The notes beneath the pieces were generated by a model. That model was given only the letters and a program-made list of their open reading frames with translations, did no database searches and had not been told where the DNA came from. The position numbers and the translations under genes are program-made. A stretch of DNA of 64,000 nucleotides from Halomonas alkaliantarctica (GTDB lineage Bacteria; Pseudomonadota; Gammaproteobacteria; Pseudomonadales; Halomonadaceae), in the NCBI RefSeq assembly GCF_029854215.1, contig NZ_CP122961.1, positions 3,100,001 through 3,164,000 on the forward strand. Reading direction: 5' to 3'. Below, in pieces: positions 8,106-16,242 of the stretch; positions within the stretch are counted from its first letter, which is position 1, and the number at the start of each line of letters is the position of its first letter.

Positions 8106-8342
8106 CTAACAGCTACCTGCGCCAGGGTCACTATAAGACTCCTTCATTTTTTTCCTTATTTCTAGTAACTCTTTTGATTCTTTTTTACCTCCTTTGCTGT
8201 TTTTTAACTTAACATCATGACCAACCAATACTTCATTATTTTTAACATTAGCAGGATTTAAATAATGTTTATTTTTATCTGTAACCGGGAAGACTTTAGA
8301 AAAAATAGATTTAGTTTTTTTATTGTCACTATGCTCGTCCAT
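8106..8342 (-). CDS. small hydrophilic protein of unknown function
   Basis: A 78-residue, lysine-rich protein with no membrane segment or signal peptide, ending in DPGAGSC with a C-terminal cysteine. I recognise no domain. It starts 9 bases after the stop of the membrane-protein gene 8352-8855 and has a clear AGGAG Shine-Dalgarno 7-8 bases before its ATG, so the two are very likely one operon. Codon use is AT-rich like its partner and unlike the chromosomal flanks, which supports acquisition with the island. It could be a regulator or partner of the membrane protein, but nothing in the sequence proves that. Confidence 0.6.
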   Translation of the reverse strand: MDEHSDNKKTKSIFSKVFPVTDKNKHYLNPANVKNNEVLVGHDVKLKNSKGGKKESKELLEIRKKMKESYSDPGAGSC

Positions 8343-8351
8343 CTCACTCTC

Positions 8352-8855
8352 CTATAATATTAAAGAAAAAAACCAGCATATTATTTGCAAAAAACAGGAT
8401 GCAATAGCAATATTTAAAACATAATACATTCTACTTAATTGAGTCAAGTTGATAGAGTAATGCTCCTCCATATAAATACTTAAAATAACATAAGTTTCTG
8501 AAAGTGTAGCAACATTATCACCAAACGAAAACTGGTTAATTATTTCAGAAGGTCTATTATAGAAAACCCAGTCTTTACGAGGCCTTAGAAGCTCTATTGA
8601 ACATAGCAAAGCAATTACTAAAAAGGTTATTGCTGCTCCTTCTGCAAAAAGCACAATGTCTAAGCAAAGCAAATCACCTCTCTTCGAATTAAGCAATGCC
8701 TCCTTTCCTAAAAAAGTGGCAGATAACCCACTTAAGGTAGTTATTGCTACTGACCTCTGCCTTAGACTAGTTAATGATGAGCGTTGCATAGAAAGACTGT
8801 TCAATGCATTTTCATAAGCTAATTTATTAATTGACTCATGGTCGCTCGAAATCAA
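8352..8855 (-). CDS. three-helix membrane protein of unknown function (SLATT/Pycsar-effector-like layout)
   Basis: A 167-residue protein. An N-terminal amphipathic helix (about 8-33, SLSMQRSSLTSLRQRS) runs into hydrophobic segments at about 36-54 and 64-90, a cytosolic-looking middle with RPRKDW at 91-96, and a third hydrophobic segment at 143-167. The helix, Leu-Arg-x-Arg entry into TM1 and short loop resemble the 2TM SLATT/PycTM membrane modules of nucleotide-signalling defence systems. This is a visual resemblance, not a proven match, and no cyclase gene is adjacent. The start is TTG at 8855 with GAGG upstream; no in-frame ATG fits the N-terminus. It leads the operon with the 78-residue gene. 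Confidence 0.6.
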   Translation of the reverse strand: MISSDHESINKLAYENALNSLSMQRSSLTSLRQRSVAITTLSGLSATFLGKEALLNSKRGDLLCLDIVLFAEGAAITFLVIALLCSIELLRPRKDWVFYNRPSEIINQFSFGDNVATLSETYVILSIYMEEHYSINLTQLSRMYYVLNIAIASCFLQIICWFFSLIL

Positions 8856-9653
8856 AACATAACCTCACTTTAAGAGGTGAAAATTAAATCACGATATACA
8901 ATACAACCTTCTATTCATATATCACATCAACTTACCAGCCACCTCCTTATAAAAAATAAAAACCTCTTGCTTTTTAAATTATCAACAATCTTAAAGAACT
9001 TTTTTTTATAAATTCAGATTTTTTCAAGTATGTGTGTATACCTCAATAGTATAGATGACTCTAGGCGAATAGCTAGAATAGCTAGGCCTAGTTCCAGGAC
9101 TCTACCCAAGCTATCATTAACTTACTGAAAATCGAGAGTTTTACGAGGTGACCAAAACTAAATGCTTGGGGTATCCCCTTTATCTTGTGCTCAGATGCAG
9201 TCTAGCTAGGCCAACATGTGCGTTACGGTTCGAGTAATCCCCAGTACCAGTAATACGATGCAGAAAACGCGATGAGCTGTGCTTTCCTAATGAGGAAAGT
9301 AACTCAGCAAAAAAACTGCGAGGGATACGGCATCGCCGGGCATATATGCGATCATCCAGAGGCCACTTTCATGCTCCGATTCAGTGCTTTGTCTGTAGTT
9401 GGTGAAGCGATTGCGACCACAAAGGGCTAACTGAGCTTCACGGTCACGCAAGGTCGAGGCCAGAACTTGGTATTCAGGAAGCCATCGAGCATCGATTTAG
9501 GGAAAGGGTACAGATGCGCTCAAAGCCGTACCAGTTATTAAAATATCGAGAGGCTTTGCACTAATTAATACTAACTTGTCGTGCCAAATGTTAAAGAATG
9601 CACCACGAACTTTTTTTTCGTCTTCGACGTCGCATTAATTTTTGAAAATGACA
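8856..9653. other. island intergenic stretch with a possible decayed coding remnant
   Basis: No intact gene is supported across about 800 bases. On the minus strand roughly 9282-9485 reads through as a protein-like stretch including EYQVLASTLRDREAQLALCG and GLWMIAYMPGDAVSLAV, ending at a stop, with frame breaks and no start. It has a natural amino-acid mix and may be the relic of a lost gene. I recognise no family. The part at 8856-9060 is strongly AT-rich and probably holds the promoter of the membrane-protein operon. Confidence 0.35.
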
Positions 9654-9675
9654 AAGGCCACCGAATGGTGGCCTT
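9654..9675 (-). terminator. terminator of the XRE-ImmA/IrrE operon
   Basis: AAGGCCACC (9654-9662) and GGTGGCCTT (9667-9675) form a perfect 9-bp stem around a GAAT loop, 14 bases beyond the protease stop on the minus strand. A T-rich tract (TTTGTCATTTT) overlaps and follows it. Confidence 0.75.
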
Positions 9676-9688
9676 CAAAAGCATCTAA

Positions 9689-10822
9689 TTATACTAGTCT
9701 TAGGTGTGTTCTTTGATGAGCAAATTTATTATTTATAATTTTAGAATCAACAGCATCAGGAATTATCTCTTTAAGAAGCTTCGGCTGTACATTAAGAGCA
9801 TTTGCAACATCATTAAAATCTAAGCCATGATATTTTAATAGGGCATCAAAAGATTTCGGAAGCAGACCTGCGCGTTCCCTCGCCACATATCCATCCTCAT
9901 CTTCCTTCTTACTCTGGCGAGTATTTTTTAAAAAAATCACACCACTCTTATATTGACGCTCATCAATTACACCGAGCACCTTTGCCCTATAGAGAACCGC
10001 TGCTTTAGACACACCAAAGGTCATTTTTATGTCAATTATACATTGCCAATCTAGAGTACGACCACGAGTCTTAAATATTTTCATGAAAGTAGAGCGAGGA
10101 AGAAGAAAGGCTGAGCTCAACCTATTGGCCTCCGTTTCTGTCTTTCGATCTCCTGTCACTATTCCTTCATGTAAAATCAAATGTGCCATTTCGTGAGCTA
10201 TATCAAAACGCTGCCTAAAAGGACTTTCTTTAGCATCATTTCTTACAATGACCGGCCTTACTGAGGGAATAGATAAAGCATCTACCTCCTGGGAAGCATC
10301 ATTAAAAAAAGTTACCAAAGCACCAGCGTGCTCCACAACTTTAACCATATTATCGATTGGGCCAAGGCCTAACCCCCAATGATGGCGTGTTTTTTCAGCA
10401 GCGCGCTCGATCTCTTCTGTAGTGCAAGCTCCTGAAAAATCAGGAAAGTTAACTTCAGGGAGAGCCACACGCTCATCTATGAAACGGGCAAGCTGATCAA
10501 ATAAAGTACCCCGAGCCAATACCTTAAGTTTGGTACTGACTTTGGTCGATGCTAGACTTCTAAAGTGAGCTTGGTCTTCCGTCAAAGCTGAGCTTGCTGG
10601 TGCGTAAAAAAAGCCGGTAGTGACATTGAGAGAATACGCCAAGCGCTCTAGAACATCTTGAGAAACTGTATGTGCAGCTTTGCCAGTTTCCAGCTGGGAA
10701 ACATACTGCCTAGTCTTATCTATATCCTCTGCTATTTGACCAAGTGTTTTACCCCAATAATGTCTCGCGAGTCTAAGTTTGCTTCCTTCAAACTGAGCCA
10801 TTGTTGTCTTCGACTGTTCCAT
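9689..10822 (-). CDS. XRE-family regulator with ImmA/IrrE metallopeptidase domain
   Basis: A 377-residue fusion. An N-terminal helix-turn-helix of the XRE/Cro type covers about 15-68 (TLGQIAEDIDKTRQYVSQLETG). A central zinc peptidase of family M78 has HEMAH at 210-214 and a likely third ligand Glu near 232 in ETEANRLSSAFLLP. A helical tail follows. Members cleave repressors or antitoxins, as ImmA does with ImmR and IrrE with DdrO. I chose ATG 10822 for its AGGTGAGG site; a later Met lies at 10801. It overlaps the upstream 213-residue gene by 35 bases, which implies coupling. It probably binds the palindrome at 11458-11477. Confidence 0.85.
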   Translation of the reverse strand: MEQSKTTMAQFEGSKLRLARHYWGKTLGQIAEDIDKTRQYVSQLETGKAAHTVSQDVLERLAYSLNVTTGFFYAPASSALTEDQAHFRSLASTKVSTKLKVLARGTLFDQLARFIDERVALPEVNFPDFSGACTTEEIERAAEKTRHHWGLGLGPIDNMVKVVEHAGALVTFFNDASQEVDALSIPSVRPVIVRNDAKESPFRQRFDIAHEMAHLILHEGIVTGDRKTETEANRLSSAFLLPRSTFMKIFKTRGRTLDWQCIIDIKMTFGVSKAAVLYRAKVLGVIDERQYKSGVIFLKNTRQSKKEDEDGYVARERAGLLPKSFDALLKYHGLDFNDVANALNVQPKLLKEIIPDAVDSKIINNKFAHQRTHLRLV

Positions 10823-11429
10823 CGTCCTCACCTGCTTCGGCGACATTCGTTCTGGGGCCAAGCTCATGCTCTGGTAGTTTAGCTGCTTCAGGAATATCAG
10901 CTGTAGTGCTAACAAATGTATTCACGCTAGCATTAAACTGCCATTTGGCATTAATGACCTTGGAGCCAAGTTGATAGTTTATGCAATAAAGGGAATGCTC
11001 ATCTTCATCGTTCATAGCTTTTCTGATAAAAAATCTCCACAGCCCCGTCGTCTGGCTAAGAGATTCTTCATCAAAAAGCAACAAGTTAGTGGTCAAAGAT
11101 TCTGCATCTGTTAATGCGGTAGCATAGTGTTTTCTTGGCCTTTCTGGATCGTCACAGAAAAACCGGAACACAGAGTTGCCAATGCTAAATTGAATATCAT
11201 TACCATGGTGTACAATTCGTAGCCAAGGGAACCGGCTTTCGCCTTCTTGAAGTAACGAATTCCGGAGCCACGCCCAGCAACGACTTCCTTGCGTATAAGC
11301 GTCGTCTAATGGGTGCTTGGTTTGCTCGATAGCGAGAGAAAAAACATCAAGCATATGTCTAGCTAGCTCATTTAAGCGCGATTCAGTCAATTCAGAATCA
11401 ATTTCTGCTGGGTGGCAAGGCGGCTTCAT
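10788..11429 (-). CDS. unknown protein paired with an ImmA/IrrE protease
   Basis: A 213-residue soluble protein that I do not recognise. The N-terminal half is helical, the middle looks alpha/beta (FPWLRIVHHGNDIQFSIGNSVFRFF), and the C-terminus is acidic and probably disordered (EAGEDDGTVEDNNG). It is the first gene of a two-gene operon and overlaps the XRE-ImmA/IrrE gene by 35 bases. By analogy with other M78 loci it may be the protease substrate, a co-regulator or a toxin whose activity the protease controls. No toxin fold is visible. The start ATG 11429 has a weak GGGAAC upstream. Confidence 0.65.
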   Translation of the reverse strand: MKPPCHPAEIDSELTESRLNELARHMLDVFSLAIEQTKHPLDDAYTQGSRCWAWLRNSLLQEGESRFPWLRIVHHGNDIQFSIGNSVFRFFCDDPERPRKHYATALTDAESLTTNLLLFDEESLSQTTGLWRFFIRKAMNDEDEHSLYCINYQLGSKVINAKWQFNASVNTFVSTTADIPEAAKLPEHELGPRTNVAEAGEDDGTVEDNNGSV

Positions 11430-11457
11430 CTCAAAGTGTTCCCAATATGGAATTTGT

Positions 11458-11493
11458 AAAGCACATAATTGTGCTTTTTCTCACTTTTGTCAA
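11458..11493 (-). promoter_or_regulatory. promoter with overlapping palindromic operator
   Basis: On the minus strand a perfect -35 TTGACA (11488-11493), a 17-base spacer and a -10 AATTAT (11465-11470) precede the 213-residue gene. A perfect 20-base palindrome AAAGCACATAATTGTGCTTT (11458-11477, arms of 8, spacer of 4) covers the -10 box. Repression by a dimeric helix-turn-helix protein is the natural reading, most likely by the XRE domain encoded in the same operon. Confidence 0.65.
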
Positions 11494-11638
11494 GTAGGCG
11501 GCGCCTTAGCAAATCTTACATTCGCTCAATCATGCTTTCCCGCAGTCTCTTTTTGCTATTCAAATTGGGCTTATACGGCTTGGCTACGCCCTTTGCAGAC
11601 TCAAAATCATCTTTATCATGACCTCAGCTCACATCAAT

Positions 11639-12688
11639 TTAAGCTAGACCTACCCGATCTAGTTTCATAACTAATTCTTCCGTTCTCAGATGAGTATACC
11701 GCCTCAATATTTGCATAGACTTGTGCGCACTGATCGCCGCAACTTCCTGACCGGATAGCCCTGCTTCTACTAAACGGCTGACAGCCTCATGCCTTAAATC
11801 ATGAAAACGAAAGTCATCACGCCCGGCCTTCTTCTTGGCCTGATTCCAAACCTTCGTATAAACTTCAGGGCCCCGCTTACCTTCTTTACTAGGCTATCAG
11901 AGAAACACCAGGTTACAGTCGAGCGGGCGCACTGGGTTATTTAGCGCCTGATTGAATACCTCTATCGCGGCTTGAGTTAGCGGCACAAGGCAGGGGTTGT
12001 TGTTTTTGGTGTCTGTAAGGCGCACTCAGCGGCGTTTAACGGTCGTTTGGCATAAAACTCTGAAGAGCGCATTCCCATCTCAAGAGCGATTATGGCGATC
12101 CATGCCAGCATTGGGTTGCTGTTACGTCTTAATACTGGGAACAGCCGCTACTCCTCATCGGTGCTAAGACGTCTACTCCGGCTATCACCTGGGCTAGGCT
12201 TGCGCATAGTCTGAATTGGGTTATAAGTCAGGCCGAGCCCAACCACTCTTGGATAGTCACCGTGAATAGGTGGCCAAGTAGGGCAAGCTCTAGGCGCACG
12301 GTATTGGGGCTAATTGGTACTCCCGTGCGCCCCAAACTGTTTAAACGCTTGTCACGGTAGTTGGCGACAAGCTCTGGCGTGAGGGCGGCTAAAAAGTATT
12401 TGCTTAAATGTTCTATCAGAGTATTGCCCTTGAGGCGTTCGCTTTTCTGGCTGCAGGGTTTCTAGATAGGGGTAATATCGGCCAAGTAGCGCTTTAGCGC
12501 TGCTTCAAGCGTCATTCGTTCTGAGGCACTACCTGAATATAAACGCCGCGCACAATTTCATCTTCAGTGCGGCGTGCACAATCTTGGGCGTCACGTTTGG
12601 TACGGTAGGTCTTTGCGATGGTTGGCCAACCCGACATGCGGATGACGGCTTTCCAGGTTGCAGAAGGGGTCTTGACGATGGTGGCCAC
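11639..12688 (-). pseudogene. decayed tyrosine recombinase (island integrase)
   Basis: Joined frames on the minus strand give an almost full integrase. The N-terminus is VATIVKTPSATWKAVIR from GTG 12688, with GGAG upstream. A SAM-like core-binding region follows (TPELVANYRDKRLNSLGRTG), then the catalytic domain (NPMLAWIAIIALEMGMRSSE, RLTDTKNNNPCLVPLT). The C-terminus is intact: HDLRHEAVSRL with the H-x-x-R box and RRYTHL with the nucleophilic Tyr. Stops at about 12512, 12462, 12148 and 11897, plus frame changes, break it. It abuts the tRNA, as expected for the integrase that placed this island. Confidence 0.85.
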
Positions 12689-12785
12689 AAGAAATCTCCA
12701 GGGTCTGAAAGATCGGCACTGTACCGAAACTGTACCCTTGGACTAGGGGACTCACCAGAGATAATTGCTAAGTTACTGATTTAAA

Positions 12786-12862
<77 letters not shown>

Positions 12863-12974
12863 GAAAAGCGTGCATATCATAGCGAATGTGGCCGGGTGAG
12901 GCTAGCCCCATTGCGCTATCTTGATGTCATTACGGCACTTTATGTGGATTGGGCAGTCTGGAGAGTAGTTCTTT

Positions 12975-13565
12975 ATGCGGAGACGCGCTGTGAAAGCATT
13001 GATTGCTCTATTTCCTCTATTGTTGGCGCTGCCGGTGCACGCTGACTGGCAGCTTGATCCTGGCCAGTCGCGGGTGCAGGCATCGATTACTCAGTTGAAC
13101 GGCGAAGCACCGCAAACGCATCATCACCAAGTGCGCAATCTGCAGGGCGATATCTCCAGCGATGGCACCCTGCGCCTGCCGTTAAAGCTCAGCCAAACGG
13201 ATGTGCTTGAACGCTTTGGCGAGCTGCCGCCGTGGATAGGCTTGCTGGCGAACACCACCTTGGTGACGCTAGAAGCGCAAATGCCGCCAGAGCGGTTGGA
13301 CGGTTTGGATATTGGCGAATCACTGGTTGAGACACTGACCTTTAGCGTTCAATCAGACATGGTTAATCAGCAGGAGTCCGTTCCGCTGCGGTTTACCCGC
13401 GAAGGCTTGAATGAGATACGCGTGACCCACGCCGAGCCGATGGCGATAGATGGCCGAGCGCTGATGGCCAACAGCACGGTGCGCACCGTGATGTCGTTAC
13501 TGGGCTATCAAGAGATTGACGAGCATGTGCCCGTCACCCTCAATGCGCTCCTGGTTAATAGGTAA
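12975..13565 (+). CDS. YceI-like periplasmic protein
   Basis: A 196-residue secreted protein. A Sec signal peptide (1-23, cleaved near VHA-D) is followed by WQLDPGQSRVQASI, a start typical of YceI-fold lipocalin-like proteins, which bind polyisoprenoids. The rest alternates beta-strand-like segments, with NSTVRTVMSLLGYQEIDEHVPVTLNA near the end resembling the YceI C-terminal strand. GAGAG precedes the ATG. The length fits the family. It stands alone between the tRNA and a convergent ABC gene, so context gives no further clue. Confidence 0.65.
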   Translation: MRRRAVKALIALFPLLLALPVHADWQLDPGQSRVQASITQLNGEAPQTHHHQVRNLQGDISSDGTLRLPLKLSQTDVLERFGELPPWIGLLANTTLVTLEAQMPPERLDGLDIGESLVETLTFSVQSDMVNQQESVPLRFTREGLNEIRVTHAEPMAIDGRALMANSTVRTVMSLLGYQEIDEHVPVTLNALLVNR

Positions 13566-13582
13566 TAGTTAATCGATAGTCG

Positions 13583-15400
13583 TTAAAGGCTACTAACTGC
13601 TTCTACATCCCCCGCCTGGGCTTCGCCGGTTTGTACCCGCCACTGGGCGGCGTAGTGGCCGTTCGCTGTCAATAGGCTGGAATGGGTGCCGCGCTCGGCC
13701 ACTTGGCCTTTCTCGATCACTACGATCTCATCGGCATGGACGATGGTGGAAAGCCGGTGGGCAATCATAATCACCGTGCGGCCATGGGCAATACGCTTGA
13801 GCGAGCGCTGAATGGCCGCTTCGGTTTCGTTGTCCACCGCGCTGGTGGCTTCATCCAGCACCAAAATAGGCGGGTCTTTAAGTAGCGCCCGCGCTAAGGA
13901 GAGCCGTTGGCGCTGGCCGCCAGACAGCCGCACGCCCCGCTCCCCTACCGGCGTATCCAATCCTTGGGGCAGCGTTTCGATAAAGCTCCACGCCTCGGCG
14001 GTTTTGGCGGCGTCGATAATCGCGGCTTCGTCCGCGTCAGGTTTACCGTAGGCAATATTGTCGCGAATGCTGCCTTCGAATAGATAAACGTCCTGGCTGA
14101 CTAGACCAATCGACTGGCGTAGCGAGTTCATGCTGACGTCGGTAATCGGCTGGCCGTCGATGAGTACTCGTCCGTTTTCCGGGTCGTAAAAGCGCAGCAG
14201 CAGTTTGATGAGGGTTGATTTGCCCGAGCCGGTCGCCCCGACCAGCGCCAAGGTGTTGCCAGCAGGCACGTGCAGATGAATATTATCGACACCCACAAGG
14301 CTGGTGGCGTAGTGAAAGCTCACATTATCAATCGTCACTTCACCGCGCACCGGCTGAACGAGCGGGGTGGTGCTATCGTCTTTAACGGTAATCGGCACTT
14401 CAAGCAAATCGAGAATCCGCCGCGTGCTGGCCATGGCGCGTTCGAACAGGTCGATCACCTGGGCCAGGCCAGTGAGCGGCCAGAGCAGTCGTTGGGTCAG
14501 GAATACCAGCACACCGTACGCACCCACATTGAGTGAACCGTTGAGCGCCATCATGCCGCCCACAGTAAAGGTGGCCAGAAAGCCCGCCAAAATCGCCATG
14601 CGGATCACGGGAATAAACGCCGAGCTAACCTTGATCGCCCTTCTATTGGCGTCTACGTAGGCTTCGCTGGCCTCGCGCAGGCGTTCAGCTTCGCGATCTT
14701 CACTGGTAAAGCTCTTAATCGTCGCGATACCGCTTAGGTTGTTGGATAAACGGCTGGCTAAATCGCCAACCTTTTCACGCACGTCGCTGTAAAGCGGCCC
14801 GGCTTTGCGCTGGAAGAAGAACGCACCCCAAATGATCAGCGGAATAGGTGTAAACGCCAGCAGCGCAATCAGCGGCGAAAGCACGAAGAATACCGCGCCA
14901 ATCACCACCACCGTCACCACGACCTGAACCATTGCGTTGGCGCCACCATCCAGAAAGCGCTCGAGCTGATTAACGTCGTCGTTCATGGTGGCCACGAGCT
15001 GGCCGGAGCTTCTTGATTCAAAGAACGCCATATCCAGCCGCTGGGCGTGCTCATAGGTATCCTGGCGCATATCCGCTTGCAGTCGCTGGGCGAGGTTACG
15101 CCATAGGATTTGAAACAGGTACTCAAATAACGACTCCCCCGCCCAGATAACAAACGTCAGCACCGCCAGCATGGTGATCTGCTGTTGAGGCGTCTCGAAC
15201 CCGAGGCTGGCCACAAAGCTCTGCTCTTGGTTGACCACCACATCAATGGCGACACCAATCAGAATTTCTGGGGCGATATCAAACAGCTTATTGATAATCG
15301 AACAGGCGGTGGCGGCCATAATGCGGCGCCGGTAGCCTTTGGCGTAGCGCAGTAGCCGCAACAGGGCTTGAAAACTGTGTGCAGGAGAGGACACGAGCAT
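13583..15400 (-). CDS. ABC transporter, fused permease and ATPase (MsbA/exporter type)
   Basis: A 605-residue half-transporter. An N-terminal six-helix type I exporter domain (about 25-320) precedes a C-terminal ATPase (about 350-590) with Walker A GATGSGKST, signature LSGGQRQR, Walker B ILVLDEAT and H-loop IAHRLSTI. It works as a homodimer or with a partner. It lies 26 bases downstream of the siderophore ABC ATPase gene on the same strand, so it may move siderophores across the inner membrane, as IrtAB or YbtPQ do. That role is inferred from context; a lipid or drug exporter is the alternative. Confidence 0.88.
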   Translation of the reverse strand: MLVSSPAHSFQALLRLLRYAKGYRRRIMAATACSIINKLFDIAPEILIGVAIDVVVNQEQSFVASLGFETPQQQITMLAVLTFVIWAGESLFEYLFQILWRNLAQRLQADMRQDTYEHAQRLDMAFFESRSSGQLVATMNDDVNQLERFLDGGANAMVQVVVTVVVIGAVFFVLSPLIALLAFTPIPLIIWGAFFFQRKAGPLYSDVREKVGDLASRLSNNLSGIATIKSFTSEDREAERLREASEAYVDANRRAIKVSSAFIPVIRMAILAGFLATFTVGGMMALNGSLNVGAYGVLVFLTQRLLWPLTGLAQVIDLFERAMASTRRILDLLEVPITVKDDSTTPLVQPVRGEVTIDNVSFHYATSLVGVDNIHLHVPAGNTLALVGATGSGKSTLIKLLLRFYDPENGRVLIDGQPITDVSMNSLRQSIGLVSQDVYLFEGSIRDNIAYGKPDADEAAIIDAAKTAEAWSFIETLPQGLDTPVGERGVRLSGGQRQRLSLARALLKDPPILVLDEATSAVDNETEAAIQRSLKRIAHGRTVIMIAHRLSTIVHADEIVVIEKGQVAERGTHSSLLTANGHYAAQWRVQTGEAQAGDVEAVSSL

Positions 15401-15426
15401 TCCTTACTGAATTTTTGTCGGTTTGA

Positions 15427-16242
15427 CTAGGCGCTCGCCGGGGTGCGCCGCACATTGGTCAGTAACGGGCAGCCGGTAGCGGGGTCGGTTAATAGCGAGC
15501 ATTCTACCTGATAAAGCGTTCGTACCAAGTCTGGGGTGACCACCTGGGCAGGCGGCCCTTCTGCGATAATCTGACCTTCGCGCATGGCGATGAGATGATC
15601 AGCGTAGCGGCAGGCGCTGGCGAGATCGTGCAGCACCATCACCACGGTACGGCCTTGGTAGGCAAGATGTTTCACCAGCTCGAACACTTCAATCTGGTGG
15701 CCAAGATCCAGCGCGGAAGTGGGTTCATCCAGCAGCAGCAGCGGTGTTTGTTGGGCGATGGTCATGGCGATCCAGGCGCGTTGGCGCTGGCCGCCGGAAA
15801 GCGCATCAATTGGCCGATCAGCGAGTTGTTCAAGCCCTGCTGCGGCCAGCGCGTGCTGGACTACCCGCTGGTCCTCCGCTGACCACTGGCGCAGCCAGCC
15901 TTGGTGGGGCTGGCGACCAAAACGAATCAGTTCAGTCACGGTTAGCCCCTCCGGTGCGACGGCCTCCTGGGGAAGTAGCGCCAGTTGAGTGGCTAATTGA
16001 CGCGTGGGCAGGCGCTGAATATCGGCGCCATCGAGCAACACGGCACCGCTATCAGGTTTGTGTAAACGAGCAAGCCCGGCCAACAACGTCGATTTTCCGC
16101 AGCCGTTAGGCCCCACAATGGCGGTGACTTGGCCGCTGGGCAGGTTGATATCCAAGCCATCGATCACCTGCCGGGTGCCATAGCTCATGTTGAGCGACTG
16201 CGTGGCAAGAGACGGCATGGTGGGTGTTGGAGATTGGCTCAT
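15427..16242 (-). CDS. iron-siderophore ABC importer ATP-binding protein (FecE/FhuC type)
   Basis: A 271-residue ATPase with Walker A GPNGCGKST, signature LSGGQRQRAWIA, Walker B LLLLDEPTSALD and H-loop VLHDLASACRYADHLIAM. The last is the form found in Fec/Fhu/Fep importers. ATG 16242 is chosen because it overlaps the stop of the upstream permease (ATGA) and has CGGAGC upstream; a further ATG at 16275 would overlap more. It powers import by the two FecCD permeases encoded just upstream. The operon order is binding protein, permease, permease, ATPase, exporter-like ABC. Confidence 0.93.
   Translation of the reverse strand: MSQSPTPTMPSLATQSLNMSYGTRQVIDGLDINLPSGQVTAIVGPNGCGKSTLLAGLARLHKPDSGAVLLDGADIQRLPTRQLATQLALLPQEAVAPEGLTVTELIRFGRQPHQGWLRQWSAEDQRVVQHALAAAGLEQLADRPIDALSGGQRQRAWIAMTIAQQTPLLLLDEPTSALDLGHQIEVFELVKHLAYQGRTVVMVLHDLASACRYADHLIAMREGQIIAEGPPAQVVTPDLVRTLYQVECSLLTDPATGCPLLTNVRRTPASA

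Larger units (their letters stand above)
7611..12785. mobile_element. tRNA-associated genomic island with decayed integrase
   Basis: A 5.2-kb block lies between the 16-base tRNA 3'-end repeats. It is visibly more AT-rich than the flanks and interrupts a chromosome of otherwise dense genes. Next to the tRNA it carries a tyrosine integrase with several stops. Cargo consists of an XRE-ImmA/IrrE gene and partner, and a membrane-protein gene and small partner, all on the minus strand. No transfer, replication or capsid genes are visible, so it is probably an immobilised remnant or was mobilised in trans. Confidence 0.75.

Noticed and set aside
8352..8855. Firm assignment as a CBASS or Pycsar effector
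   Set aside because: No cyclase, sensor or accessory gene is adjacent and the resemblance is only in helix layout, so it is left as an unknown with a stated similarity.
11317..11670. 117-codon plus-strand frame in the island
   Set aside because: It overlaps the 213-residue gene, its promoter and the integrase 3' end antisense, and its composition is not protein-like.
12584..12784. 66-codon plus-strand frame next to the tRNA
   Set aside because: It is antisense to the N-terminus of the decayed integrase, which has a clear family match.
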